Below are positions 43,824-56,424 of a DNA stretch of 64,000 bases, in pieces (the first letter of the stretch is position 1; the number at the start of each line of letters is the position of its first letter). Both the position numbers and the translations under genes were made by a program. The notes under the pieces were generated by a model. The model saw only the letters and a list, made by a program, of their open reading frames with translations. It was not told the origin of the DNA and searched no databases. The stretch is from Rhizopus arrhizus (taxonomy: Eukaryota > Mucoromycota > Mucoromycetes > Mucorales > Rhizopodaceae): assembly GCA_024220505.1 (NCBI GenBank), contig JAKZZE010000004.1, positions 868,001-932,000 of the forward strand, given 5' to 3'.

Positions 43824-44272
43824 TAAAATAAATTTAATCTTGCATGCTTTCATACATGTTTTAAACAGTTTTTCTTGTTCATCATGCTTCTTCAATGTGT
43901 ATACGCAAATATTCACTTTGTTACTTTAATCCATATTTATAGTAGTCAACGTACGACTCAAGTGGAATATAAAGCTACATGAATCATGATCAAGTCAATA
44001 CCTTACAGCAACGTTCTTTACTCACTCCACAACATTTGCTCATGACATGAATAAACATGAATAGATCATGATTGATCATACTCATCAAATCATGCTATCA
44101 ACCTTCACCTCCTTGTCTACCTGTAAAATATCAAATCGACTACTTGCCCTATAAATCAGATACAGAAAGGAGGGGGGAAATAAAATTTGCTTTCTTTGTC
44201 TTTGGTTATAGATAGGTAATGCAAAAAAAAAAGAATTGAATTTATTGAATTCGATTGAAACATGTGTGGACC
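43824..44272. other. Intergenic between convergent genes
   Basis: It contains the AATAAA-like signals downstream of the P450 and the 3' flank of the Chs7-like gene. No gene is seen. Confidence 0.5.
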
Positions 44273-45509
44273 TTAATAAGGGTATTGCTGTTGTTGTGGC
44301 TGATAATAAGGTTGACCAGCATAAGGCTGTTGTTGAGTTTGTGGAGGAGTACCGTATTGTTTACCACTGTAGCTTTGATTGATATCATCATCAGCAATGG
44401 ATTCCTTGATTTCCCACACATTTTGCTTCGAACCAACCGAGAATTCTAAATCTTCCTTGGTGATCGAGTCCCAATATTTATAGACCATCATGACAGCCAA
44501 CAAGGTACAGATGGAGCCAAAGAATGTACCGTCCACATAATGTTTGGCTGAATCGCAAATGGTAACAGAGAATATATACAAGATGACCTGTCCAACAATA
44601 AAAAAGGCTGTACCAAACAAGATGTCACCCAGCACCCAACGATCATCCAGTGTGTTGACAACAAGAATGATTTGTGAAACGACATAGACAATAAAGCAAA
44701 TTCCGTTCACAATAAAGTAAAATGCCCATAATGCGCCTGGTGATTGATATGAAAAAGGTGACATATTTTTAAATGTGGCGATTGCGATGAATCCAGTCAA
44801 TAAGAATATAACAAATGAACTGATTCTGATAGACTAAACAAGTATTGAATAAGGAGAGAGAAAAAAAATATTATTTTTATCAATTACCCAAAGTGATAAA
44901 GGTGTACCATCTTCTGCAAATTGAAATCCAACAAATCCATTTAATAATAAACACCAAAATGTAGCGCACATGAATCCGATATGTACAGCAGTAAACCACT
45001 AGTTCACGATTAGTTTATTGATGTTGTGAACTTGAATACAACTTACTGGATAAACTGGGGATGATGTTGGTATAATGTCTGTAACAAGTAACATTTCAAG
45101 GAAAATAGTAATCATATACAAGTAAAAGAACATCACAATTTCCTTTCGACCTAAAAATAGTTTATTAAACACAATTGAAAAAAGTAAAAGCCCTTTTTTT
45201 TCTTCTTCTTTACCAACTGCTGTATATTTTGATCTAATGTGATAAATCATGATGGCTGCCATGATGATAGCTACAATATCAGTAGCCAGTGTAGCTGATA
45301 ATAATAAATAAGTATAAAGGAGAGAAAATACAATTAAATGATATTTTACCTGGCTGAAATATAATGTTTCCGCCAAGATCTGTATTTCGAGAATAACAAA
45401 CTGGTTCAACACCATTTGCTTGCCCAACTAATGGACAAAGTGATAATGCAACTGTTTGACAAATCCCTGTGAAGCTAAATGCTTCAAATTTATATACAAC
45501 TTCACCCAT
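44273..45509 (-). CDS. CHS7: Chs7-like chitin synthase export chaperone
   Basis: Five exons (45509-45350, 45294-45214, 45150-45047, 44998-44888, 44833-44273) give 338 residues. A Cys-containing N-terminus (C-P-L-V-G, V-C-Y-S-R-N) is followed by about seven hydrophobic membrane segments and a cytosolic Gln/Pro/Tyr-rich tail. D-R-W-V-L-G-D-I-L-F-G and W-x-S-I-T-K-E-D-L-E are typical of the Chs7 family. In yeast this ER protein is needed for exit of the chitin synthase Chs3. The symbol is given by family resemblance. Confidence 0.88.
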
Positions 45510-45549
45510 AATAAAATTAAAAGAAAAAAAAAAAAAAAAGAAAGAGAAG

Positions 45550-46659
45550 TCAAGGAGAAGATGAAATATAAAAAAAAAAAAAAAAAAACTTTATTGAGCC
45601 CCCGTTAGTTACACGAATAAATTTTAGATTAAATGTACCAAAGACCAAATTTTTGCAAGTCCTTTTTTTGTTGTCTCCTTTTCTGTAATTGGCGTGAACG
45701 ATCATGGGTGTCATGTTGTATTTTGTAGGTATTTGTCTATCGAAATAGAATCGACCTTGAGGAAATAGAATTAAATCTAATAAAGCGATTTGACTCGTTC
45801 GAAAATTTAGATTTAAATCATTTAATACTCGATTCATGGCTTGTTGCTGAGTCACTTTGGGTTCTCGATCTTGAATATAAATAGAAGAGTCTAAAATACG
45901 CTTATTTAACAGTGTAGGTCGCATAAGATAGAATCCGGAATTGATCAAATTCTGTTCAGTTTCTTGACTGAACAAGACTTCAGTTCTTGCCTTTCTTGAA
46001 TTCAGTTTCATGACAAGATAATCATAAATAGATGAAGAAGTAAAGACGATATCTACATCAGAGAACCAGACTGTGATACCCGCATAGAGTAATCTTTCTA
46101 CTACAAGTGTCTTTGAGTGTGTGATGGGTGTATAACCATCCGATTGCCATTCTTCAAAACCACCCGATAGTTCCTTATGAAACCAATCAGAGGGTATCAA
46201 GGCCACACGTCGACCGTATCCGGCCTTGGTCATGATATCTACCATCTCTTGATCTATCGCAAATACTAAAAACTTTTTATCCAATCCACACTTCTTCAAG
46301 GAAGCAATCCAGTTCAAGGTATAGTCAGCCATACCACTGTTTGCAACAGCTGTCAGCAGGATACGATCCTTGCCTGATACCCTTATGTTCGCATTCACCA
46401 CTTTTTCTAATTCACTATCAAGCTGACCCCAACTCTTTGGTTTCCATTCTTTATCACTCACTGGCTTTGTGCTGATCTCCACTTGTTCTTCTTCTTCTTC
46501 TGTTGATTTATCTTGGACTGCAATGTTGTTGTTCTCTTTACTGCTCATGGGTAAGAGGGATTGAGTCGGTGTCAACTTACTCAGGAGAACAATTAAAGAT
46601 ATAAGAAATGTAGAGACCAACAACATGGTCAGTGCTTTGTTTCTCGACGGTCGTTCCAT
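45550..46659 (-). CDS. Type II membrane glycosyltransferase (nucleotide-diphospho-sugar transferase, GT77-like)
   Basis: Single exon, 369 residues. Membrane anchor at about residues 9-28, a stem rich in Ser/Glu/Asn, then the catalytic domain: I-L-L-T-A-V-A-N-S-G, K-x-L-V-F-A-I-D, and W-F-S-D-V-D-I-V-F with the D-x-D metal/nucleotide site, then N-S-G-F-Y-L-M-R-P and I-V-H-A-N-Y. It probably works in the Golgi on glycoproteins or wall glycans; donor sugar unknown. The last ~12 residues are translated from a homopolymer (K-F-F-F-F-F-F-Y), so the true end may be read oddly. Confidence 0.85.
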   Translation of the reverse strand: MERPSRNKALTMLLVSTFLISLIVLLSKLTPTQSLLPMSSKENNNIAVQDKSTEEEEEQVEISTKPVSDKEWKPKSWGQLDSELEKVVNANIRVSGKDRILLTAVANSGMADYTLNWIASLKKCGLDKKFLVFAIDQEMVDIMTKAGYGRRVALIPSDWFHKELSGGFEEWQSDGYTPITHSKTLVVERLLYAGITVWFSDVDIVFTSSSIYDYLVMKLNSRKARTEVLFSQETEQNLINSGFYLMRPTLLNKRILDSSIYIQDREPKVTQQQAMNRVLNDLNLNFRTSQIALLDLILFPQGRFYFDRQIPTKYNMTPMIVHANYRKGDNKKRTCKNLVFGTFNLKFIRVTNGGSIKFFFFFFYISSSP

Positions 46660-48128
46660 TGTATGATTTCAATAAAAAAAGAAAAGAAGGAAAGAAAAGA
46701 AAAAAAAAACTTCAATTTTCTTGTGCAACGACCTTTGAGTGGACTAAATGATGATTTCATTTCTGGCAAATAAAAGTAATAAAAACAAATTGCTATTTTA
46801 TACTGTCTGCCGAGTCCATCCTCTTATCCACAAAAAGTACAGCATCGATCACAGATGTCTTAGGGAGTAGAGTTGTTTCAAAAAAGGAGAAGGGGGGCTT
46901 TTCTGTTTCAAAAAGGAGAGTGAGGATAGGGCTGGATGGTTGTGAAGGAACAAAGCTGTGTGCATAGAGTGTCATGTTTACTAGAGTAAAATTTCAGTTT
47001 TATCCACTCTCTATCGTGATAATCAACTAAGCCGAGGGCTTCTAAAAAAGCATGTGAAAGGTACATATTTATAAAGGCTAAATAGCTTATTCTTTTCATA
47101 TCTCTTGTAGGTTTGCTTCAGAAAAACGGTGCTATCCAAGTCGTCTTCAACACATAAGCCTATTCGAGGTGATTCTGTAGTAAAGGATGAAGTAGCAGAG
47201 ACAGATCATGCTAGATGAGCATTTACTGCAACTTGCTGTATGATGTTTGCTTATCAAGATCAATAGCTGTCTTCTTTTCCAATAGGAATTAGAAGTCAAG
47301 AATCGTTAGCTAGTACTGTTCACGTTCTCACCATACTTTACTATTAGAAGCAAGTCAACTATCCCGTTTCATATGATTGTTTTATCCTCAGTTAGAACCA
47401 AATGGCGGGGGGAAAATAGGGTAGACTTGCATCTATGCTAAAGTCTTGGGCTAGAGTACCAAATGAATACCAGTGAGTGAGAGAGTATCTTACACTCTTC
47501 ATGTAACCATGCGCAGGATAAAGAGCAGTGAGAGCATGCTTCCTATATAACCATTGAAATAGCGCTGTGTGGTAAAGCATAGGTCGTTTGAGTACTTTAT
47601 TGTTTAGGACGAGAAACAGAGGATGCACATTATATCAAGCTATATTCATGACAGAGGCACACAACTTTGGCGCAGCATCAAAGAATAAAACAGCAAAAGA
47701 ATGAATAACACTGAGGGGGAGAAATCTTTTATTGAATAAAATGAGTGATCTAACTATGTTCTTTAGGACATATAGGCTGGCTATCTCAGTGATAATTGCC
47801 AATAAGAATGGGGTAATATGTTTGGGCAAGAGTGATATGACAGCGAGCTTTTGCTTAAATAATTGATATTGCTTTTTAAAGTGTTGAATAAACAGTCTTT
47901 ATTTGAACCTTTGACTCGTTGGTTTTTCTGCAGTTTAATCTGTGACATGGACACAATTGTCAACCATCAACTATTTCACGCTCCTACAAGTGCTTTATAT
48001 TTGATCATGAGTGCTAAGGATAGGTAGATGGCTTTCATAAAGTTTTTTAAATCATTGGGGTCAGTTGTGAATCTTGCGCAAGTCAAGCAAACAACCACCT
48101 TTTGCTTCTGTTAACGAATGCATTTCAG
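46660..48128. other. Intergenic with short decayed coding traces, mainly minus strand
   Basis: Several 60-80-residue frames on the minus strand (46793-47099, 47392-47963) have protein-like composition but many stops between them. I do not recognise them. They may be old transposon or gene relics. Confidence 0.3.
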
Positions 48129-48885
48129 CATGTCTATCACCAGTGAAGATAATCAGCCATCCAAACTGCACCTTAACAAGGCCTCCATTTACCTTGTGTG
48201 TATCCTAATTTTCATTTGCTTTCAGCAGGTTGATGTTGACATTCCTATCATGGGATGCAGTGGGCTCAGTTGGTTTTGAGCATGATGAGACAAATACCCA
48301 TGTCTGCTCCTGATCTATTACGTAGAATATCTGCCATAGACTTGAGATATTTAATTCTTGTATCGCTTGTTACATGTGGAAATATTGAATTACACACCTA
48401 TCCTTGTAAATTCTTTATCTGCTTTTTTGATGAATCAATCTCTAAAAGTGTATATAATGCTAGGAAAATGAGGCTCAGTTAAGAACTTTTTATGCACTGT
48501 TCAATTGTTTACTCGAATGCTTTTCTCCAAGCCCATTTATAGTTCTTTTTTTAACTTGCTGTATATCTCCTTTGTTATTCTTGAAAACTTGTTTGAAGAG
48601 GGCAAATTTACTCCTCAGATCAACAAGAGGATCAATAAAAATAATGAATGGATTAACAAAATCTATTTAACAAAAGATTTGGATAACAATGATGATGGCA
48701 AAGAAGGTTTGGAAGAGGCAATGATGTATAGGTCTTTTTTAATATATAAATGCATATATGATTATATACATTTAAATATTACACTTGATGAATATTTTTA
48801 TGAAATAAAGTACTATCACTGCCCTTACACTGATCAACTAGTTGGGAATAACAAGCCAGATTTCGCTTATGACCTGTTACTATAG
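48129..48885 (+). pseudogene. Possible degraded gene, unrecognised
   Basis: A start (M-S-I-T-S-E-D-N-Q), a plausible short intron (GTGTGT...CTTTCAG, 48198-48229) and then frames broken by stops lead to an ORF 48505-48885 (126 codons, acidic and Tyr-rich). I cannot assemble one frame. It could also be unrelated short ORFs. Confidence 0.3.
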
Positions 48886-49990
48886 ATGGATTAACTTGAA
48901 ATATCGTGATTGCTTGTGCTTGCGATGTGAAGAAGCTTCTTGTTTTTGTTGTATTATTGTGATCTAATAGTACGAGTAATATGTATAGCAGCCACTTTTT
49001 AACAAGATTTAATTAGTGTATAATAAGCATAAGGATATCTACCAATTATGAATCAGACAATTGGTAATATAAATCGAATTTTAAATGGAATACAATAGCA
49101 TTCTATTATATAAGAAAAAAAAAAAAATACGAATAGCCATGAGAGTAGTGGTATATCACGGGTGAAATAAAATTGATGAATCGCGCTAAACAGCTTTAAT
49201 GGCAAGATTCAAACAAACCAAGGAGACTATGTTAACTCTTAATTTTTGTCTATAATCAGGAAAACCCCCAGAAATGTTTGTTGTTTTCTTGTTTTCACTA
49301 AAGATCATAAAGAGGATGTTTAGGGTTTGATGGACAAAGCTCCACACGGTACAGTAATGGAAACTGCTGGCGATTTAGTTGCCTGATTCAAGAATTTCTT
49401 TTTATAAAGACAGCCTTTCATCAGTGTACAAAGACCACTTGTTGAATGCCTACGTTCCCAAATCTCTGGAAGAAAAAAAAATAGCCCTGAAAATCTTGAG
49501 GAATGATTTAAATGAAACTTTGCTCATATAATGGTTGTTGCTTGCATATCTATTTATATATCAATTCGTCAATAATTAATCTAGTACCATGGATATGCCT
49601 GAATTTACCATCATTCGTTTCACAGATACCATATTCATCGACCGTTCTCGTCAGTAAGCCATCCTGAAGACCACTGTGAATGTGTCTTTTCAAAAGTGAA
49701 TAAACACTTTCTCATCTTTTCTGGTAGTGCTGACTTCCATACAAGTGAATGGGGGGTGTAACAGACTTGAATCTTTCATCGTAATAAGGTTCAGTTCTGA
49801 ATTATTTGTGCAACCTCTTCTTCACAGTAAAGACGTCGCAGCACCAAAATGACTGGAAAATAGGTTGAATCAAGACAATAAACATAAATCATCCATTTAA
49901 CCAAATCGTTTTGATAAATTCTTTTCAAAAAAGTGGCCAAATTGTTATCTAAATGTAGAGTAACATGTTTTCAAACAAGTGAACAAATCG
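48886..49990. other. Intergenic, no gene seen
   Basis: Only short frames; some minus-strand pieces near 49400-49900 may be transposon relics but lack identifiable motifs. Confidence 0.35.
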
Positions 49991-50002
49991 AGTATTGAAA
50001 AG

Positions 50003-50232
50003 TGGGACATTTATTTTCAAATTCGACCAATTAATGTAAATGATGAATTAAGAGTGGAAAGCGCTGTATGTACTTTATACATTTGTTTAAAAGTTGCGTA
50101 AAGTTTAAATTCAACAAAATATGCAAAATTAAAAAAAACTTCATGCGCAAAACTTTCAAACTGCGCTTCAAATAAAGCAAGATGCGCAAATGAAGTCTCG
50201 AAAATCCAAAAAGGGACATTGATGAATGTCCC
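50003..50232. repeat. Candidate MITE-like element with GGGACATT inverted ends
   Basis: GTGGGACATT at the left and AATGTCCCC at the right form short inverted ends ~230 bp apart. The right end also forms a local palindrome (GGGACATT-GAT-GAATGTCCC). No target duplication is obvious. Confidence 0.3.
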
Positions 50233-51100
50233 CCTTTTTTTATATTTCACTCATTTTAACCAAAGATCAAGGAGAAAGAAAGGCACGGAGGTGAAGATGG
50301 ATCATACGATATTTTATTCACCTGTTTTTGTAAACCACTCTCACTTGTCAAACTCCTTAATTGGACAGTGAGGTTCAGTAGGGGGAGAGGGTAACCTTCC
50401 TGTTTAGCTTCCAGATTGTACGTAGTTACTGTGTATCGCCTATTATGACAGTTTTTTTAAAAAAATTGATAATCAGTTGTTTCTAGATGTTACTTTTCGG
50501 AAAGAAAAAAAAAATGAACGGAGTCCATGAAGAGCTCATTTGTAATCCAAACTTTTTTTTTTTTTTGAGGGAATACACAAAAGTGAATGATCGTATGATG
50601 AAAAGGATACACTGGGTATGCTTTATCCTTTCAATAAACAGTTGATCGAAATAATCTTAAATCCATATCAGTCGCAAATCTTTTTTAAAATAAAAAAAAA
50701 ATTTGCGTAACTTTGTTCGGACCCCCCTCTTCTGGTAAAAACGTGCAATGAATTTTACAAGACAAAACCTCAACAAACGTCATTGATCTTCTTAAAAGGC
50801 TTCCGTTGTAAATCGAATTTGATGAATTTCTCAAAGAGTAACCAAAGAGAATTCAAACAGAAACAATAACCAATCCACTGCCATTTCTTTTTAAAACAAG
50901 TGAAAAAAGAGTGGCACGACGTTAATGCACAGAAGAGCATGGAATAAACCAATAAGCTGTCCAATTTAATTAAAACGGCCAGAGTCTCTTACATCATTTT
51001 ACCAAAATTGTCAACTAAAAATTCATCGGGCCGGAACAAAAATGGAAAGTATGATATCATACCCTATCCATTTCAGGTGTGTTCCTTAATTTGAGAGAAA
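50233..51100. other. Intergenic, no gene seen
   Basis: AT-rich sequence with short homopolymers and only spurious ORFs. Confidence 0.4.
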
Positions 51101-51160
51101 CGGATCAAAAATGAATATAAAAAGCATCCATTTTCCTTCTTTCTCTGTTTATCATTCATC

Positions 51161-51370
51161 ATGTCTACCGTCTTATCCAACAACAATAACAACAACAACA
51201 GCTCAAGGTTGTTGACAAGAGAAGAAGTACTGGCTTTAGCAAGAAATGAATATGCCCGTCAATTATCCAATTATACCAAAGCTCAATTATTAAAAAACAA
51301 ACACCATGAAAGTAATACAAAATCGTCTCCATCCAGGGGTACCAAGGACTCTCAAGCCAAAATTCAATAG
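51161..51370 (+). CDS. Small hypothetical protein, 69 residues
   Basis: ATG at 51161 is preceded by AATATAAAAAGC and a CT-rich leader ending ATCATTCATC, a good fungal promoter and start context. It is followed by an AATAAA-type signal (51511). The product is hydrophilic: an Asn run after M-S-T-V-L-S, then a helical L-T-R-E-E-V-L-A-L-A-R-N-E-Y segment and a basic Ser-rich end. No known family. The context, rather than the sequence, supports it being real. Confidence 0.5.
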   Translation: MSTVLSNNNNNNNSSRLLTREEVLALARNEYARQLSNYTKAQLLKNKHHESNTKSSPSRGTKDSQAKIQ

Positions 51371-52522
51371 GGTTTGCTCGTGCACCATATTTGTAAATAA
51401 TCGGGAAATCTACACTTTCTTTTTTGTACATAAATCATTTGCTGAATTTGAAAAAGCGCAGTGAGCCATACCACACTGTCAATTCATAGCATAGTACAAT
51501 ATCACTTTTGAATAAATCTTTATTAAAAAAACAAAAATGATGTGTCCTTTTGAATCATAAGAACATGTTGATTCATAATTTATGTGGTGAAGGCATGCTG
51601 TGTTTTAAGAATAGGGGAGAGATTGCAGTCCTCAACTGTTTTGATTTTTATAAAAGCTCTTGCCTTTACAATAGTGAATGTTATCTTGACACATTCAATC
51701 TAGCATCTACTCGTGAGATCCTATCTTCTTTATGGTCTCTTGTCACGTACAGCTGTTGATTCCAATCTCTGTTGACCATCTATCTTTTCCCAGGAAATCA
51801 ATCCGTTTTCCACTACTTGTCACTGTTTGTATTAGATGTAACTTTAATACTATTTCGCTTAGAGTGCTTTCATGATACAAAACTAAGCATTTAGTGATTA
51901 ATGTACACAGTGTGTTCTATTGCCAGGATGAAGATGACTAGGACATACGATTGGTCACTCAGTTTTAGACTAGACTTTAAAGGCATATACTTTGAAATTT
52001 AAAATGTGCTTGTAGGATTTACGGCTAATTTATGATGCTTGGTATTTAATAGTCTATTTATAGGATAATGCCAGACCCCTTTTAACCTCTTTGATTATTT
52101 TATTTTCTTTAGGTACAATCCGTGTGTAGACCATTGTCTATCTTTCAGCAGTTTTCTATTCAGTGTGTCTCCTTTGAGCAGCTCTTGATCTCTTTCTTAC
52201 TCTGCTAATAGTCTCAAAGATAAATCTGATACTGTCTGACAGTGATTTTTAGGGAAAAAAAAAAAAAAAAAAAAAAAAAAAAGAAACCGCAGCTACTATC
52301 TGATTAATATCCTTGTTCTCGAGAATAGTTTTCGCCTCTGATAATATAAAGTGATAATAATACAAGTTTGAACGGTAACAAAAGTTTCTCTTTTATTGAC
52401 CAGTGATGATAGATATTATGTAATGCATTCGTATTTATTGCTTGTCTCCCCTGTCCCATGCTAATCTCATGCCGCTATATCATTGTGTTTAATAATAAAA
52501 ATAATTGGGATTCATCTAGATT
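51371..52522. other. Intergenic with a poly(A) run
   Basis: A ~28-nt A run lies at 52256-52282. No gene is seen. Confidence 0.45.
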
Positions 52523-54325
52523 TTACCTGTCATTCCAATAAACTGTGTCAATCTGCCAGTTCTTTTCATCAAGTTCTGCAGCAAATAGATCGTAGTTTTC
52601 CCTTGTCCAATCCAGCGATGTTCTCAAAGCATTCATGTAATTATCCCAATCTGTTTCTTTATTTATGCTCTCTTTTGAAAGAATGTCATGGAATTTGAGT
52701 GAATGCAAGACAGATTTGAGGACATCTTTAGAACCAGCGTCTTGATGAAATAATATCCACATTGTGTTTTTATGATGATTCAATAAATAATTCTCTTGCT
52801 AACAGTGGGTTCAGTAAGGTGTCATTCTCTCTCTTTTTTACTGTACCTTTAATGTATGTACAACATCTTGTACTTCATGTGACGAACCATAAGCTTGTTC
52901 AGCACTAGGTCCCATCTTGATTTTTATAGAAATAGCACCATGCTTCTTACGATAAGATGGCTTGATCCATTCTCCGAATCCAATCTCACGATCACGTAGT
53001 TTTTCATACGTGGCAACCTGGCCTTGATCAATGTATTCTCTAGCAAGCAAAGTTAATTTTGCTTGATTCAAAATCTCAAACTCGGCAGCATGCAACATCT
53101 TGACCGTTGACCAAATGTTGATAGGCGATAATACAGCAAATGCGCCAAAGAGAAATAAGGGTGAGTGAGAGATGGAGATTAAGCCAACACCTGAGAGCAT
53201 ACCCAAAAGATGTGCGGTTGACATCTGTGCGTCATCTTTAGCTACAATATCACCAATATTACCATTTGGCTACATGAAAAATTAATATAAAGCCCTTCTA
53301 TGCTCTGTTGTGTACATTACAGAAAAGTGCTTTGTGAATGTCATGTGACTAGCAAGCCATATACTTTCATGAATCAACTCAAACATATTTCCAGCTTTAA
53401 AAAACGGTGAATAACAAGACAAACAAGTCGTTCATTACCTGCTGCTAAAGGCAAAAAGAACTTTGGTGAAACAATCGAAGTACATAATTGAAGAAATGAT
53501 CCAACTGAAGATAAGATTTCACATACCTACAGTCTTGTTCAATACCACTGAAAGAAAAAAAAAAAAAAAAAAGAGACTTACAAATTTCCATGTTTTCGGG
53601 TGTGAATCAAAAGTGCTTGCATATTTTTTGATAAAGAACAATTTACCGATTTCTCCAATACCATCTTTAAGCACCCTTTCTGATTTGTTTTAGAACTTCA
53701 CATTCACTTCTTTTATCTTTTTTACCACTGAATCGCAACAGCTCCACCAGTAGCTTCTACTGTGCCTAAGCCTAAAGAGGCCAACATGGCTTGTGAACAA
53801 AGCACGCCGACCTAAAAAGAATTCAGTATACACACACAAAGATGAATCATTGGGCTTACAGCGGATCCAACATAAGTTTCTAAAAACAGCCATGAATGGA
53901 ATTTTTTATAACAGCTGTGAACACTTTCTGGGTAACTAGGATCAACGCAGTCAGTCAACTCCCCTTTTACACCCTCCTTCTCTTATTTACCCCACAGGCA
54001 AGAACATTTCAGTCAGGTTTTGTTTGACGGCACTGACGGCTCCACTGTTCGTTTGCTTGGTTGCATAATAATTGTTATCTTCTGAAGGGTTAATCCATTC
54101 CCATGATAACCGTGAAGACGTCACGGGAGAGGCGGCTCGAGTCTTTGAAGCTGTAGGTGACTTTGTTTTGGCCATGGTGGGTAAGCTGGTATAGATTCGC
54201 TTTCGACCATAGACTAATTCCGTTAGTATCGGTTTGCTATTAGAGCTGTAAAATCGTTTGTAGTTGCATGGTTCTCGAACGAGTCGAAAAGAAGCCTTTG
54301 GCAAATGTTGAATACACCTCAACAT
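52523..54325 (-). CDS. RUS-family (DUF647) protein, probably mitochondrial
   Basis: Eight exons (54325-53991, 53935-53860, 53811-53726, 53675-53582, 53526-53439, 53394-53321, 53269-52847, 52798-52523) give 483 residues. The N-terminus (M-L-R-C-I-Q-H-L-P-K-A-S-F-R) looks like a mitochondrial presequence. The DUF647 core follows: L-P-V-G-Y-P-E-S-V, then Y-V-G-S-A, G-T-V-E-A-T-G-G-A, V-L-K-D-G-I-G-E-I-G-K-L, F-D-S-H-P-K-T-W-K, and A-A-G-N-M. Plant members are called Root UVB Sensitive; the human one is RUSF1. The molecular function is not established. A cryptic AG in intron 4 is skipped by the frame-keeping acceptor. Confidence 0.85.
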
Positions 54326-54488
54326 CAAGTTTATGAAGAAAAAAAAAGTATATTTTTTTTATTGTTTGAAATTTTCACCCAAAAAAAAAAAAAAGGGAAG
54401 GGGATCACAATAACCCGTCACTTTTGACTGTGTTTTGCCCCTGAATTGATCTTAAAATTCCATGTTTGTATTTTCTGTTACCTGTTAG

Positions 54489-56306
54489 TTACACACGTCT
54501 TTTCTTGCCTTGTTCTTTCTTACCTCGTTTATCTTTTTTAGTTTGAAGAATAATGGATTTAGCATATTTATCAAAATAATCAATATAAGGTGCTAAAGAT
54601 GTCTTTTTATAATCTGCTATGCTTTTATCTGCTTGATCGTTATTGTTATAAGCATGTATTTCTGCACTCAAAGAGGGTAGTGTAGGAACATTGAGCGGAT
54701 CAAAATTTTCGCAATCTTCAACTCTTATCGGAACACATACTTTTACTGTAGAGCATATTAGAAAAAGAAAAATGGCTTCATGTCTTTCGTCACTTACATG
54801 TCTTTGGATGTACACAGAACGGACTTTTCAACAAGTGATTGATGTTTGTAGACACTTTCACATCAAGTCGTGGATAGGCATATTGAAACACAATGTCTCT
54901 CCCCACATGATCCTTGTATCTTTTCTTACTCTCAATCTTTTCAATCGTCTTATTTAAATAGTCCCATTTTTCTTGTGCTGATCCATGTGTGTTCTCTTGC
55001 CACATTTTCTCAATCTTTTCTTTAGCTGATCTATCAGGTATGATTTCAAGTATCTTTTGACGTCCTTCTTCTGTATCCAAAATACCCATGTTGTTCAGTA
55101 AAAGATGGTCAAAGTGTTCATTGAGAATATCAAGCGATCGTCTATAACACAAAGCATCAGCACCTCTCTCTCTTTCACAATTCATCCCTTTGACTTACTT
55201 TAGTGATGGATGTAACACATTCAATTTGACACGTCTAGCTTTTTGTGCAGATCCCTATACAACCCTCATTTTTAGCCAGTCGAATAAACATCAAACCCTG
55301 TTTACCTTGACGACATTCAAATAGTTCACAATCGCCTTTCTGCGGTCATTTGTCAATCGTCGTGCCCTTTCATCTGAAATCCAACAGTGTACACCACGAC
55401 GACCTGAATAAACCCAGAGTACATGTTTGAAACCAAAATCATCTCGTAATGCAGCATCAATCACTTTAATAGCCACCGTCATGAATTCCCAACAAAGATG
55501 ACAAATATCTCCTCCACTGTTCAACACATCTTAGTCTTTCTCACCTTCTTTACAATCCACTCCTTCTTCTCCTTACCTGCAGCAGGATCGAATGTCGTCA
55601 TAATCCGTCATATCAATATCGAGCACAAGTTCCTTTTCAATCGGCTTGAAGGCTTTTTCACTCACCGTCTTTTTTAAATTTGGCTATCAAAATAAAGTAA
55701 GTAAAAGGAACAGTAGGTTGTGATCCATGTACCTTGACAGCATAAATAGCACCGATATCAATCTTGATCGGTTGAATTCTTTCAATTTCTTTTTTTAACT
55801 CGTCAATGTTGGCAAAGGACTTGAAACGAATATAAATGTCGGAAGGTAAGGTAAAACTGAATTCTCTGTGAGTAAAGTTTCTATTAGGTGCTGTAAACCG
55901 GTCAGCTCTTGTTTTCCTAGACCTCTATTTTTTTTTTTTTACTTGTGTCAAAGTTGAGCCACTGGAAATAGGGTTTGTAAGGAAAAAGAGAATTATAAAA
56001 CATTCGATAAAAGAATACAACATTATTAGGATCGGCTCTGTAAAGTAATCAATAAAATGTATCTGTTTTTGATCTTCTTAAACTAACCCAATCAATGCGT
56101 CAGAATGAAAAAGCCCACTGGTGGCATCAATGTTGACTTTAGCAAATTCATCGTCGACTTCATCCATCATTTCATCGTCTGAAAAAATATTATCAAGACC
56201 TTCCAGTTCGGACATTGCTAGACTCTTTTTTTAAAATAAAGAAATCGAATATCATTTAGTGTCAATTACCCATTGAATCATTCAATTGTGTTGGAGAAGC
56301 TACCAT
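54489..56306 (-). CDS. PRI1: DNA primase small (catalytic) subunit
   Basis: A multi-exon gene of ~430 residues. A first small exon (56306-56270) splices to 56217. The core includes F-F-Y-R-M-F then W-L-N-F-D-T; H-R-E-F-S-F; I-G-A-I-Y; the catalytic [11 protein letters not shown] (metal-binding Asp residues); the zinc-type C-H-L-C-W; and [13 protein letters not shown] helical C-terminal part follows (55185-54790) and a basic tail K-K-R-R-V. It makes RNA primers in the Pol alpha-primase complex. One junction near 55,920-55,975 did not resolve cleanly with canonical sites in my hands, so exon details there are uncertain. Confidence 0.85.
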
Positions 56307-56424
56307 ATCAAGTAATCGACAAAAAGAGAAAGGGAAAAAAAAGAAGGGGGAGCGTGTCGACCGTGTTTTTTTTTTCGTGACTCGACAGTCACCTCTTCCC
56401 TTTTTTTTTTTTTTCTACACAGAA
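56307..56424. promoter_or_regulatory. Bidirectional promoter between primase and dihydrofolate synthetase
   Basis: Only 118 bp separate the two start codons. The gap holds a T run (56399-56413) and a CG-containing stretch with CGTGACTCGACAG. I see no TATA box. Confidence 0.6.
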
